Assembly (NCBI GenBank): GCA_050084985.1
Contig: JBITNC010000001.1
Span: 140,802,001-140,866,000 of the forward strand
DNA from: Nageia nagi
Lineage: Eukaryota > Pinophyta
DNA length: 64,000 bases
Direction: 5' to 3'
The notes beneath the pieces were generated by a model. It was not told the DNA's origin and did no database searches. It saw only the letters and a list, made by a program, of their open reading frames with translations. The position numbers and the translations under genes were made by a program. Below, piece by piece: positions 1 to 10,851 of the stretch (positions are counted from its first letter, which is position 1; every line of letters begins with the position of its first letter).

Positions 1-866
1 TTATAGGTGAAGTTCTTTCCTCATAGTTTGGAAGGAGAGGCTCGTGAATGGTTCTATTCTCTACCTGAAAGGTCAGTTACATCATTTTGAGAATTAACTT
101 ATTTCTAGAATGGTATAAGCATAACATCAAGCACGAAGTCATGGTTTCGGATCTATGTGCTATGAGGCAAGATAGTAATGAAAATCTTGAAAGGTTTGTT
201 GTACGGTTCAAGAAAACATGGTAGCAAATCAAAACAAAGCTCACAGAAAAAGAGGTAAACAATATTTTCAAGGATGCTGTCTTATTGTCCTTACAATCTT
301 ATGTCATTGATTATACACATCTAGCATTTTCTGATATGACATATAAGCTATTGGAAAAAGAAAAAATCCTTGTGAAATTAGGGCTTGTGAAGTATCGAGA
401 TGATGAGAAACCTAGGGCCAAGGATAAGCAGCTACAATCACCAAAGAAAGATAAATCCATTCATGTGGCAGAAAAGGCAGATGAAAAGAAAGAAAGGAAA
501 TTTATAAAGTTTCCTATACCTCCCAGATTTATCTTGAAAGATCTAATGGCAAAGGGATTATTACAGCCTTCACCTAAACGAGAGGAAGATGAATCAGCAG
601 AGAGGCCAATATGGTACAAAGAAGATAGATATTGCAAATATCATCAAACCAAGGGGCATGCCACTAATGGGTGTGGAGGCCTAAGAAACAAAATACAAAG
701 ACTTATAAAAGATGGGTTCTATGTTTGTCCTATCGAAGTTAAAGATATAGGGGAAGAGCAGCATGTCAATGTAATTTTCCATGAAGAAGTATGTGCAGCA
801 CTTACAAGAGGAAGATCAAGAGTAGCAACAGATCCTGTCACATGTGAAAAAAGAGCTTCCTAAAGA
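1..866 (+). pseudogene. gag: gag (capsid) region of the gypsy element, partial and frameshifted
   Basis: The first bases encode a stretch with the usual retrotransposon gag pattern (F-x-x-SLEGEAREWF, then SLPERSVTSF) in one frame; stops and a frame change follow, and the frame re-opens at about 285 and runs to 863. The second part is Lys/Glu-rich and contains a Cys/His cluster, CKYHQTKGHATNGCGGL, near residue 117, in the place of a nucleocapsid knuckle. It would build the virus-like particle and bind RNA. It starts before base 1, so its true length is unknown. Function is inferred from family and order; loss of function is seen directly. Confidence 0.75.
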
Positions 867-1020
867 CCCAAGAAGTTTTGACCTCATTGAGCAACTCAAG
901 AATACACAAGCTAAAATTAGTTTCTTTGAATTACTTCAAATTTTAGAACCCTATAGAGAAATGATGAATTAGATTTTCAAGAATAGTCAGATAGACAGGA
1001 ACATCTCAATCATTGCTTTT

Positions 1021-1689
1021 GTGAAAAAGGCAAAAATATGGAGTAAAGGAGATGTTATCACTTTTCATCTTAGTGAAAGGCCTAGCAAGGATGTGACTCG
1101 ATTACATAATCCATTGTTTATTGAAGCAAATGCCTTTGGCAATACAGTTAAGAGATCATTGATAGATGGTGGGGTAGCTTTGAATATTACCACCACTCAC
1201 TTGCTTTCACAATTTGATCCGGTTTTATTACCTCCAAGAGAAGAGACTACCATGAGAGTTAAGGGGTTGGATGGTGTTTCAAAGAAATGTGCAAGAATCA
1301 TCACACTTCTAATCAAAGTGGAAAACAAGGTACTTCAGACCCTCTTCTACATTACAGATGGAAAACCTTCTTTTAATTTCATTCTTGGGAGACCTTGGAT
1401 AGATGACATGGAAGGAGTAGCATCCAATTTGCATAGATGCTTCAAGTTTTGTTCTGAAGGAAATGTTTACAAGATAGAAGTAGACGAGCAGATGGCCAAG
1501 CAGTGCAATTATGTTCTCCCTGAGAGATTTGTTCCGTATGATGCGGACGATGAGGCTATCCTAGCCAAGAATGATCAAATCTATAGAAAAGCGTTACAGA
1601 GAATTAATGTCAGAGATATCGGGTTTGGTTCGTACACCATCACAGATGTCAATAACATCAATCTGGAGAGAGACTTGGACGAACGGTAG
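1021..1689 (+). pseudogene. aspartic protease domain of gypsy polyprotein
   Basis: The open stretch contains LIDGGVALNI at about residues 48-57, the active-site region in which plant gypsy proteases often carry D-G-G rather than D-S/T-G, and the distal FILGRPWIDD motif near residue 120, typical of plant retroviral-like proteases. It would cleave the polyprotein. The frame stops at 1687-1689 (TAG), and the same frame then continues through a linker to 2169. The usual ATG is absent: the stretch begins at GTG and was part of a longer polyprotein. Confidence 0.75.
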
Positions 1690-2169
1690 GAGACTCAGGA
1701 AAAGGACCGCCCGTGCTCCTCTTGGCTCCATAAAGACCGCCGACGATCCTCTTTAGAGGAAATCATGGAGGAAAACAAGTGTTACATCGTTTCGTATCAT
1801 GGAGATGGTTACGATGGTCAAGTTAGTCGTTCATTATTAACACAAGAAGACGAACGGGTATGGGATGATCAAAATTGCTTTGTTATTGAATGTGAAATAG
1901 ATAATGAAAATGCAATACATGCTATAGACTTGTTTGAGAATGATGATGCTTTCTTAGAATCTATGGGTGCTAGAATTGAATATTCAGCTAGGCATGAAAA
2001 GAGGACTCACAAACATTGTCTAGATGTACATGCTTGCTTTGGTGAATCTATGGAGGATAAAATCGAACGGTTGGGAGAGTTGCCATTTCCCACATCATCA
2101 AAATTAGAGATGACTTGGTTGAATGAAGAGATAGAGGAGGTCAACATTGGTTCTCAAGAGACGTTGTGA
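1690..2169 (+). pseudogene. protease-RT linker of gypsy polyprotein with two 30-bp repeat copies
   Basis: This segment is in the same frame as the protease and is open from 1690 to 2166. It begins with two copies of a GC-rich ~30-bp unit (1704-1722 and 1734-1753), which encode KDRPCSS and KDRRRSSLEE. The rest (1765-2169) is acidic, with no catalytic motif I recognise. It ends with TGA just before the RT frame. It is most simply an inter-domain spacer of the polyprotein. Confidence 0.6.
1704..1753 (+). repeat. two copies of the LTR-shared ~31-bp repeat
   Basis: GGACCGCCCGTGCTCCTCTT at 1704 and AGACCGCCGACGATCCTCTT at 1734 are 30 bp apart. They match the units in the 3' LTR at 6772-6854 and single copies at 3666-3687 and 5641-5656. 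GC content is well above that of the surrounding sequence. Confidence 0.7.
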
Positions 2170-2202
2170 TTCTTAAAAACGGGTAAGCTCCTTGAGGAAT
2201 CT

Positions 2203-3621
2203 TTGCAAAATGAGTTGATTCAATCCTTTCATGATTATTCTAAATTATTTGCATGGTCATATAAAGATATGCTTGGATTAGATGAAAATTTTGTAGTACA
2301 TAACTTGGTTGTTGAGAAAGGAGCAGTTCCTGTAAAGCAAAAACCGAGAAAGGTATCTTTTCAGATTTCTTTACTAGTCAAGAAGGAAATAGAGAAACTA
2401 TTGGAAGCTGGTTTTATTAGACCCATTGATTATTCAGAATGGATGGCCCATGTAGTTCCGGTAAAGAAACCTATCGGCGAAATTAGAGTATGTACTGATT
2501 TCAGAGATCTCAATAAAGCATGTCCGAAAGATGACTTCCCACTACCCAACATAGATATCATCATTGATAGTTTGGCAGGTTATGAGATGTTATCATTTAT
2601 GGATGGATTTTCAGGATATAATCAAATCAAAATCAAGGAAAGTGATCAGCATAAAACAACCTTTAGAACTCCTTGGGGCAACTTTTGCTACAAGGTCATG
2701 CCGTTTGGTCTTAAAAATGCAGGGGCCACGTATCAAAGAGCAATGATAGCCATGTTTCATGACTTCATTCATAAAACAGTAGAGGTCTATGTAGACGATA
2801 TCTTGATAAAATCAAAGAATAAAGAAGATCATGTCAAGGATGTAAAAGTAGCATTTGAAAGGATGAAGAAGTACAAGTTAAGAATCAAGCCTAAAAAATG
2901 TATATTTGGGGTATCATTAGGAAAACTCTTGGGGCACATTGTCTCTAGGAGAGGAGTTGAAGTGGATCCAAAGAAAATTAAAGCCATCACAGAAATTTCT
3001 CCTCCTACGAATCTTAAGTAATTGAGAAGCCTCCAAGGTAAGATTCAAGCTGTTAGAAGATTCATTTGTCAATTAATAGATAAGATAGCTCCTATGTCTC
3101 ATTTACTTAAGAAAGAAGTTGAGTTTAAATAGGATGTTAAGTGTCAAGAAGCATTTGATAGAATAAAAGAGTATTTGCTACATCCATCGGTATTGGCTCC
3201 ATATAGGTATGGAGAACCTCTTTGGCTCTATGCCTCGGCTATAGAACATGCATTTGGGGTAATGTTGGCAAAGAAAGAAGAAGATGGTAAAGAGAGAGCA
3301 ATCTACTTTATTAGTAGAACATTGAAAGAATATGAAACCAGGTACACACCTATTGAGAAGTTATGTCAATGCATAGTGTTTGCTACTGAAAGGTTGAGGC
3401 ATTATATGATCAATAGCACAACACATGTACTTACTTAGGTAGACCCACTAAGATATCTGATATCAAAACCATGTCTCAATGAAAGGTTAGCAAAATGGAT
3501 CATGCTACTTCAGGAGTTTGACTTCAAGTTTGTGAAACGAAAATCAGTTAAAGGGTAGGCAGTCGTAGATTTTGTTGTAGAGTTGCCCACGGAAGACAGT
3601 ATAGAACTCAGAGAAGAATTT
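2203..3621 (+). pseudogene. pol: reverse transcriptase and RNase H of gypsy element
   Basis: RT motifs appear in order: a primer-grip style start (KQKPRKVSF), RVCTDFRDLNKACPKDDFPLP, SFMDGFSGYNQI, FRTPWGNFCYKVMPFGLKNAGATYQ and the intact catalytic box YVDDILIKS at about residues 197-205. The RNase H follows from 3175 (LYASAIEHAFGVML, then FISRTLKEYETRYTPIEKL). The frame is interrupted by stops at 3019-3021, 3130-3132, 3436-3438, 3556-3558 and 3622-3624 without a frame change. Family comparison suggests at least three were Gln or Trp codons, i.e. C-to-T or G-to-A changes. Confidence 0.85.
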
Positions 3622-3636
3622 TAGGATGAATGTGCT

Positions 3637-4272
3637 TTGGTAGAAACCGTAGAACGTGCAGAAGAGGACCGCATGCGGCCTTCCTCTGAAGAAAATAGGA
3701 ACGTCGACATTCCATTTTTAGATGTGTCAAAACGTTGGAAAATGTATTTTTATGGATCACGTTGTATGCAAGGTTCAGGAGCAAGAACAACATTGATATC
3801 GCCTCAGAATGATGTTATTCCTATGTCGTACAAACTATCATTTGAATGTACTAACAATATGGCAGAATATGAGGCTCTCATATTAAGATTAAAAGTAGCT
3901 ATAGAGATTGGTATTACACATTTGCATATTTATGGGGATTCACAGCTTATAGTGAATCAAGTCAATGAGAGCTACAACACCAAGGATGAGAAGCTTATTC
4001 CATATAAAGTTCTTGTTACAAAAATTTTTGCTTGCTTTCAAGAGCATCAATTAGAAAACATTCCAAGGAACAATAACAAGTTGGCTGATACAATGGCAAG
4101 TGCAGCTTCACTTATACCAATTGTGATAGAAAGTAGGATGACTACTTTCACTACCAATAACTTGGGAACTCCATCAATTGCTGAGGAGGATTTGAAAATA
4201 GTATGTGTAGCTCAAAAGCTTGGTTATGAGGTAAGTCCTTGGTACCAACACATTCAAATATTTGAGGGATAA
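3637..4272 (+). pseudogene. second (archaeal-type) RNase H domain of gypsy element
   Basis: Continuing in the RT frame, this segment has MYFYGSRCMQGSGA, TNNMAEYEALI, LHIYGDSQLIVNQV and a distal NNNKLADTMASAAS, the order of a type I RNase H with plant 'aRH' character. The first catalytic Asp of the usual FDGS is Tyr here (codon TAT at 3751-3753), so the domain should be inactive. A second RNase H after RT-RNase H is a hallmark of Tat-lineage gypsy elements. The segment opens with a repeat copy encoding EDRMRPSSEE (3666-3687). Confidence 0.8.
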
Positions 4273-5496
4273 CTTTATTGATGCCACACATGGTAAGAGA
4301 GAACATATTAGAATTAAAAGGCTTGCTACGAAATATGTCATTATTGGCGATATACTTTATAAAAGATCATTTAATGGTATTCTTTTGAGATGTCTTCATG
4401 ATGAGGAGATTGAAATAGCATCAGAGCATGCTCATGGAGGGGCATGTGGAAGTCATTTCAATGGGAGATTAGTCTATGACAAACTGATTAGGATGGGTTA
4501 TTGGTGGCCCACCATGGAGCATGATTGTTATGAGCATGTCAAGAAGTGTGAACAATGTCAAAAGCATGCACACTTAGAATTAACACCGACTCAAAAGTTG
4601 AACTATGTTACATCACCATGGCCTTTCTCAATGTGGGCTTTGGATTTCATGGGTGTTATCAATCCTCCATCTAGTGAGAGGCACAAGTTTATCTTGGTTG
4701 CCACCGAATACTACACTAAATGGGTTGAGGCAATTCCTTTGAAAACGGCTATACAAAAACATGTTATCAATTTCATCAAAGAATATATCATTTGTAGATT
4801 TGGCATACCTCAAAGGTTGATCATGGACAATGGTGCGAACTTTACAAGAAAAGATATCAAAGAATTTTGTAAAAAGATGAAAGTTGAACAGAGATTTTCT
4901 TGAGTTTATTATCCTCAAGGAAATGGACAAGCTGAAGCAACAAACAAAACAATCAAGAAGATATTGGCAAAAACTATCAAGAAGAATGGTAGGGATTGGC
5001 ATGATCCATTACCATATGCTTTATGGGCATATAAAACAAGTGAAAGAACAACAACAGGTGCTACTCCATACTCTCTTGTGTATGGTGATGAAGCAGTCAT
5101 TCCCCTTGAAATTGAGATCCCTTCTTTGAGAATTGCACTCAAAGATATCATGAAGGGACCACAACAATGGGAAGCAAGGTTAAATCAGCTGGAGGCATTA
5201 GATGAGAAAAGAATTAATGCACTAGAACATCTCAAAACATATTAGCAAAGAAAAAGAGGGCCTATGGAAAGAAAATGGTGCCCAAAGCATTTGAGGTTGG
5301 AGATATGGTTCTCCAAGAAAACATTTCTAACACTACAGCAAAGGATGAACTAAAAGGAAAGTTTGAACCAAATTGGGTTAGCCCATACATCATCACAGAG
5401 GTCTTTGGCAGAGGTGCATACAGATTGTCTACATTGGATGGGGAGGTTCTCAAAAATTCCATCAATGCTAGGCACCTAAAAAAGTATCACATTTAG
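4262..5496 (+). pseudogene. int: integrase of gypsy element
   Basis: The zinc-binding HHCC domain (HAHGG...GSHFNG...CEQCQKHA), the core motifs WALDFMG and MDNGANF, and YYPQGNGQAEATN with the catalytic Glu are all readable. The C-terminal chromatin/DNA-binding module ends with the GPY/F-like FEPNWVSPYIITEVFGRGAYRL. A TGA at 4901-4903 and frame changes near 5240-5275 break the gene, although all three catalytic acidic residues remain. It overlaps the end of the upstream RNase H by a few bases in another frame, which reflects a frameshift rather than a designed overlap. Confidence 0.82.
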
Positions 5497-5694
5497 GCAA
5501 CCCATCAGTTGTCCCGTGTGTCTGTTTCTGTAAAAAGTATTACTACAGGAATAAGCATGGAACAGACGGCACAAAAATCCAAAGTAGAAGGTCATTTCGA
5601 TATCATAAAAGGAGCGCCAGGCTCCATTTTAGCAGAAAAGCACCGTCCGCGGTCCTATTACACAGTCAAAAACAACAAAAACAAAAATCATCAG

Positions 5695-5935
5695 ATGCCT
5701 CTTGGTGCGGAGTTTCATCTCCTAGATCATAAGATTTACATGCCTCTTGGTAGAGTCTCAACTCTCATGACATCATTCTAGTTTCATGCCTCTTGGCGGA
5801 GTTCCAGCTCCACTCCTCATTGCAATATACCTCTTGGTGCAGAGTTTCAGCTCTTATACTCATTGCAAAATGCCTCTTGGCGGAGTCTCAGCTCCTAGTC
5901 TTATCATTATGTCTCTCGGTAGGAAGTTCAGCTTC
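5695..5935 (+). repeat. ~43-bp tandem repeat, six copies, in gypsy 3' non-coding region
   Basis: Units begin ATGCCTCTTGG(Y)GGAGT at about 5695, 5740, 5786, 5827, 5870 and 5909, spaced 39-46 bp. A further half unit (CCTCTTGGTAGATGG) sits near 6030. The array lies between the integrase stop and the polypurine tract, where Tat-like elements commonly carry tandem repeats. Confidence 0.8.
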
Positions 5936-6536
5936 CACAAGATCAATGGACAGAATCATCAATGACATGAGATGGTTGTACTCCACATATCAAAATATAT
6001 CAAAAATATGGGTAATTGTCATCAGTGACCTCTTGGTAGATGGCTATGGACCCTAGAACTCTTTCTTTTGCAGGTCATCATTAGAGCTCATGGAGCATAT
6101 CAACATCAACTAAGGGCAACATGTGGATGTCATATAAGAGGGTTTTTTTAAACTCATACCTTTTGTCAATATGATTGCTTATCTTTCTTATATCTTTATC
6201 ATAGTTCAGTATCAAAACAGATTGATTAGTGTTGGTATTATGCTTGTCCATACCTATCAATGTTTGATTGCTATGTCATCTTGGTTATACTTTGAATGAA
6301 AAATCTCAATGCACCTGGTGATTTTCAATTTCTCATCCAAAGTGGGGCATCTGTTATTACCTAAAATTAATTTATGCATTTAATTTTATACATTAGGAAA
6401 TATTTGCTTGCACTTACATATCTAGTTCAAGAATATTAATGTTATTTTGGATATGATCAATATATATACAATCGACTTACTATATTCTTGTTTATGTAGG
6501 TACACGTTGACCTAAGGAGTCGGTCATATTATTATC

Positions 6537-6546
6537 TATATAAATA
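6537..6546 (+). promoter_or_regulatory. TATA box of gypsy LTR
   Basis: TATATAAATA followed by GGGATC, in the expected U3 position of the LTR. Confidence 0.55.
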
Positions 6547-6771
6547 GGGATCTAATAGTAAGTCCACATCAAAGAGATACATGATCCCATATTTGGTTTT
6601 GATGATGGCAATCTTTTAGGTGTCTCTTGACACTGCCATTCAAGGCTGGGTTTGTGTACTTCCTTATGTGAGCATCCTGACAATTCTAAGCTTATCTGAG
6701 TATCAAACTGAGACCATTGAGAGTCCGTGTGGAGGCACAAAGTTGGTTCGGAAGGGACTACAATCTAAAGA

Positions 6772-6854
6772 AGACTGTCGACGCTCCTTTGTAGACAAAA
6801 ACAGACCGTCGACACTCCTTCCGAGCGTGAAATAGACCGCCTGCGGTTCTCTTT
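6772..6854 (+). repeat. three tandem 31-bp units in gypsy LTR
   Basis: AGACTGTCGACGCTCCTTTG (6772), AGACCGTCGACACTCCTTCC (6803) and AGACCGCCTGCGGTTCTCTT (6834) are spaced exactly 31 bp. The core is close to a palindrome (ACCGCNNGCGGT). Confidence 0.8.
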
Positions 6855-7150
6855 TTGGATTATCTTGCTCCACGACTTCAGGTGTAGACTCAGTTTGTTG
6901 TTGAGGCTTCATCACTATCTTTCGTTCATCAATATCAGGTACATTCCGTGAGGTAAGTACACAAATTCAGTCTTGTTTGGTAATGTCATTTCAATTCCAG
7001 TTATTCATTATCTTCTATATCAGCTTGTCTTGTTATAAATTGCTATCCGTTAGCTCAGAATTTACAAATAAATATATGTATCTTTTGGGACTATAAATAT
7101 TCATTTATTTGCATTCTCGAATACACTTTTATTTGTAAGCAGGCAAGGCA

Positions 7151-8664
7151 TTGTTATCTACGTCATGGATCATTAACTTTGGCCAACAATTGGAATTTTC
7201 TAGGGAAATGGAAATTGTAGAGAAAACAGATTCTTATCAGTTCAATATTGATGCTTTCATAATTAACAATAGTCTCTGGCGATCATTTCTTATTCTTTAA
7301 ATAAAATTTACCCCGATGAGGGAATCTATACCCTTGTTTATAGCTGCTTCTTGTGGATATCTGGAGTGTTTCTTCAAAGTGCTCTATTGATGATGCTTTG
7401 GAGATGCGGGGCAGAGTGGAGAAACACTCCAGTGGCATGCTGCTTTGTTAAGGTGTGGTCCAACAACTTCTTATAAGCTCTTAATGGCACCACCCTTGTT
7501 CTTCTAACGCTATGAAAGAAATAAATGTTCAAGTGATTCATTTGAATCGGCTTGGTGAGGTAGGAATGGATCTTACGCCTTTTCCAAAATGGGAAGGTGC
7601 TAGTTGAATGTGAACTCAGAGAATATACCAGAGTGAGATAGCTAGTAGTTGTGTAATTTGAAATAGGAGTGATTCAAAGTGTCTAGTTCTTTAAGTACGT
7701 GGCAGGCCATCACATGGAAGATCAGTCATCAGTAATACCACTTAGTGAAGCCAAACTATTTTGAATGTGCATTGGAGGCCCATTATGGATTAACCAAGTT
7801 GACCAATTGACTCGAGTTCTGGAACATATATTATTGTGGGTACATCCAGTTTTTGGCTGACAAGAAGAAGATGTTTGCATTGATACATCAATGTTTTCTA
7901 TTGCATTTGTGTTGAAGGACCATGTTTATTGATTTTAGGATACACTGAACATCCCAGCTCGATATTAAATCTGCATGATCCTCTGTCCTTATCCCTATAT
8001 ACTCCTTTCTGTACCATTTCAGCCTTATGCTTCCATTCCTCATGATTGTGTCCCATCACTTTTTTTAATTGATGACTCTTGGGTGATTCTGGCATTTGTT
8101 AGTGGTTTTCTGGTGGTTAGAGTTGGTCATTAGGTAGAATCGAACTTGAGGTGCATCCACTTATCTATGATTTCCATGGTTATATACTGATCAATTGTTA
8201 ATAACTTAATAGGCATTTACACTTTTTGACAGGCTTTATCCTTAAAATTTAAAGAGTCTATTTTGTAATTTTCCACTACCTTTATGTTACGTTGTCAGGA
8301 GCCATTTGCCTACATGTGTAACATACTTGGAATAATGAAAATCAGGTTCTATGTTTTGTGCATAAGAAATCATGCATGTTGTCTTTCTTGTTTATTTCCT
8401 TCAGTGGTGTCCACTAGACTCTCTTGGGTCCAGGTGAATAGTATTAGAGGCTAGATCTTGCATGCATGTCCTATCGAATGAAGTTCGAGCAAGGAAATTC
8501 ATAACTCCACATGAGATCCATCTGATTACCTTCCTATGCGAACTGCAAAATCCAAACAGACTTAGATGGTTAATGAACCGGTGGCAATGAGATCTTGCGT
8601 TTAACCAATTACAACATGGGAAAGTTTTATAGATTCCTTTGATGTGGAGTTTAATCCTGCTAAA
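7151..8664. other. intergenic DNA, no gene recognised; short foldback inside
   Basis: No supported reading frame or element boundary was found. The one structure seen is an imperfect inverted repeat at 7361-7432. Part of the left side may still belong to the gypsy LTR or to DNA beside it. Confidence 0.5.
7361..7432. repeat. 72-nt inverted repeat (hairpin-forming)
   Basis: CTGGAGTGTTTCTT at 7361-7374 pairs with GAGAAACACTCCAG at 7419-7432, 13 of 14 positions. The pairing extends weakly inward (CA...TGC), leaving a loop of about 40 nt. Confidence 0.6.
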
Positions 8665-8672
8665 CATTTTGA

Positions 8673-9400
8673 CAAGGTTATCACGGACTAGGGGACGGGG
8701 AAATGAGGGGATGAGTCTCCAGAGACGACAGGGGACGGCAACCTGATTTTAGGAAACGTGAGGGGGATGACAATTATATTTAAACTAGAAAAGTCTTCAG
8801 AATTTTCAAATTTAAGAAGAGTAGATATTAGATATAGTTTCAATGTTTCATTCATCATTAGGATTCATGATTCATACATGGACCAATTTAAATATGTAAC
8901 ATACTTTGAAAATGAAAATCTTTAACTACTAACATATAACAAGTAACATGATTATAAAATGAAAATCAGAAATTTGAATCATAAATGATAAATCAGAATA
9001 AACTATAAATATAGTCTAATAATCATAGTCAATAATCATAATGCCATTAAGTTTGAATATGCTAAGGCCCAAAAACATAGTCTTTGACATGAATATGTCA
9101 AATAAGTTGAAAATGACAAATAAGTGTAAATGACAAAATGATTGCAATGTGAATATAAAGGCATGTTTTTAGGGTTGGAGGGGTGGAGACCCTTGTAGGT
9201 ACCACTCCCCTAAGGTTTATGAAAAAAAAAATTAAAAAAAAATTGAGATTTTTTTTGCTTTTAGTGTGCAAGAGGAGCTAGCCGTCCCCGGGGACATCCC
9301 CTCCATACGCCCTAAAAAGGGGACGGCGGGAAAAGTCTCCTAAGGTGTCCCCAAGTCTCGGGGATGTGAGGGACGAGAAAACGGGAAAAAGATAATGTTG
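8673..9400. mobile_element. non-autonomous hAT-like transposon (728 bp)
   Basis: The element is bordered by a perfect 8-bp target duplication CATTTTGA (8665-8672 and 9401-9408). Its ends, CAAGGTTATC and (read inward from the right) CAACATTATC, match at 8 of 10 positions. Subterminal regions are packed with GGGGACGG / GTCCCC motifs on both sides, while the middle is AT-rich and has no reading frame. An 8-bp duplication with short inverted ends and subterminal repeats fits hAT. Confidence 0.8.
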
Positions 9401-9602
9401 CATTTTGAGGATAAGTATATCAAATGAAACTGGTTATACCAGAAACAAGATAAGACCATGCAAGGGTACACTAAGAAGTAACACACATGAGCTATCAAAG
9501 TGGTTTGCAAAAGCGCTACAAATGAAGATGGAGTTTCTTACCATACCCATTCCCACTCTTTGAGAGAGGGAACCTGATTCATCATCAAGAGAGAAAAGAA
9601 CT

Positions 9603-9761
9603 GGAGTTAGAAATCAGAATGGCATTTTCTCTGCCAAGGCAAGTCAATTTGATATGGAGTTAAAAATCAGAATGGCATTTTCTCTGGGAAGGCAAGTCAA
9701 TTCGATATGGAGTTAAAAATCAGAATGGCATTTTCTCTGGGAAGGCAAGTCAATTTGATAA
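9603..9761. repeat. 53-bp tandem repeat, three copies
   Basis: Units start GGAGTTARAAATCAGAATGG at 9603, 9656 and 9709 and differ at only a few positions. No coding content is evident. Confidence 0.85.
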
Positions 9762-10691
9762 GGATGCAAACTCTGACAAACATCTGGAAAATGATCATTT
9801 AGTTATTTCTTTTGCAAGAAGCTGTGCAATCTTATTGTTCATTTATCCAGGTTTCATTGAGATATCTTCTAGCTCCTCCGCAGTATATCTTCTTCGTTTG
9901 CACCAATCAACCATATGAAAAATTGTTGGGTAATATTTAGATTTACTAGCTCGTCATTACCAGGACATTGCTGAAATGTTCGGCTGCTTGCCTGTTATTT
10001 TATCACAATGCTTTTTCATGCTCTGATCGTTGCAGACCTGCACTGTTTATGAAAATGTCATGGAATGCACATTGACATTTTACAAGGTTGTTCCTAAGGA
10101 TTACACCATGTTCGCGTGAGGAGTCCGCCATCGTTCGTGTGAGGATCCATGATCGCATCTGAAGATAGGATTTCTGTGATCGCATCCATAGGTTTAATCG
10201 TGTTTGAAGCTAGGGCATCTGTAATCGTGTTGTTTCCACCATGCATGTCTGATCGCGACGACTCTCACGCGATTGCTATCATTCTCTGATCGCCATTAGG
10301 TTATTTTCTCCCATGTCTGTTGTTTCCACCTTTCCTACCTGGATCTTCCTCGCGTAGCTCTTCCTGGATCTTCCGCGTGACCTGATATTCTCTGATTTTG
10401 AATTTCATATCTGTCTTTGCCGTCCGTAAGGGTTTCTGCTGTGGTGATTTCTTCATCGCGAGTTTTTGAGGAGATTTTTCACCGTGAATTTCTTCTCCAT
10501 CCGCAATTGTGCTCCGTGATTTTCTCGCCTTTGCCGAAGGTTTTCTGGATTTTCCGGCATTGTCTGCGATGAATTTTCCAACGGTCCGTGATGGTTTTTC
10601 TGTCCGCGAGGAACAATAACTCTCTTCTAGGGTTTTCGTTATTTTCTCTCCGCCTGAGGTTTCTGTCAGAGAATTTTTCTCTCCGCATAAA

Positions 10692-10811
10692 GTTTCGCGT
10701 GACTTTCTTGCGTTGATTTCAGAAATCTTAGAATTTCCCGACTCTGTTTCGCGTGACTTTCCTGTGTTGAATTTCAGAAATCTTAGAATTTCCGGACTCT
10801 GTTTCGCGTCT
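10692..10811. repeat. 54-bp tandem repeat, two full copies and a start of a third
   Basis: GTTTCGCGTGACTTTC recurs at 10692 and 10746, and GTTTCGCGTCTC at 10801. It lies in a region rich in GATCGC and CGCG words just upstream of the putative start codon at 10852. Confidence 0.8.
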
Positions 10812-10851
10812 CTTCCGCTCTGGATCGTGCCTGTGTATTCTCTGGATCGCA

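Larger units (their letters stand above)
1..7150 (+). mobile_element. Ty3/gypsy LTR retrotransposon, Tat-like, 5' end outside window
   Basis: Domain order is gag, aspartic protease, reverse transcriptase, RNase H, a second RNase H of archaeal type, integrase, then a non-coding tract with tandem repeats, a purine-rich tract and a 3' LTR that begins TGTTATTACC at 6352. RT before integrase marks Ty3/gypsy, and the extra RNase H is known from the plant Tat lineage. Frameshifts and in-frame stops run through all domains, so this copy is dead. The 5' LTR, primer-binding site and gag N-terminus lie left of the window. The right border of the 3' LTR is not visible; 7150 is an estimate. Confidence 0.85.
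6352..7150 (+). mobile_element. 3' LTR of the gypsy element (right border uncertain)
   Basis: A purine-rich tract (AAAGTGGGGCAT, 6339-6350) directly precedes TGTTATTACC, the expected 5'-TG of an LTR. A TATA box follows about 185 bp in. The 31-bp repeats at 6772-6854 lie downstream of the TATA box. I could not find a convincing CA end with a target duplication because the matching 5' LTR is outside the window; the end given is approximate. Confidence 0.6.

Noticed and set aside
6620-6835. Small plus-strand protein in the gypsy LTR
   Set aside because: The frame crosses the 31-bp LTR repeats and has no start or family support; LTR sequence explains it.
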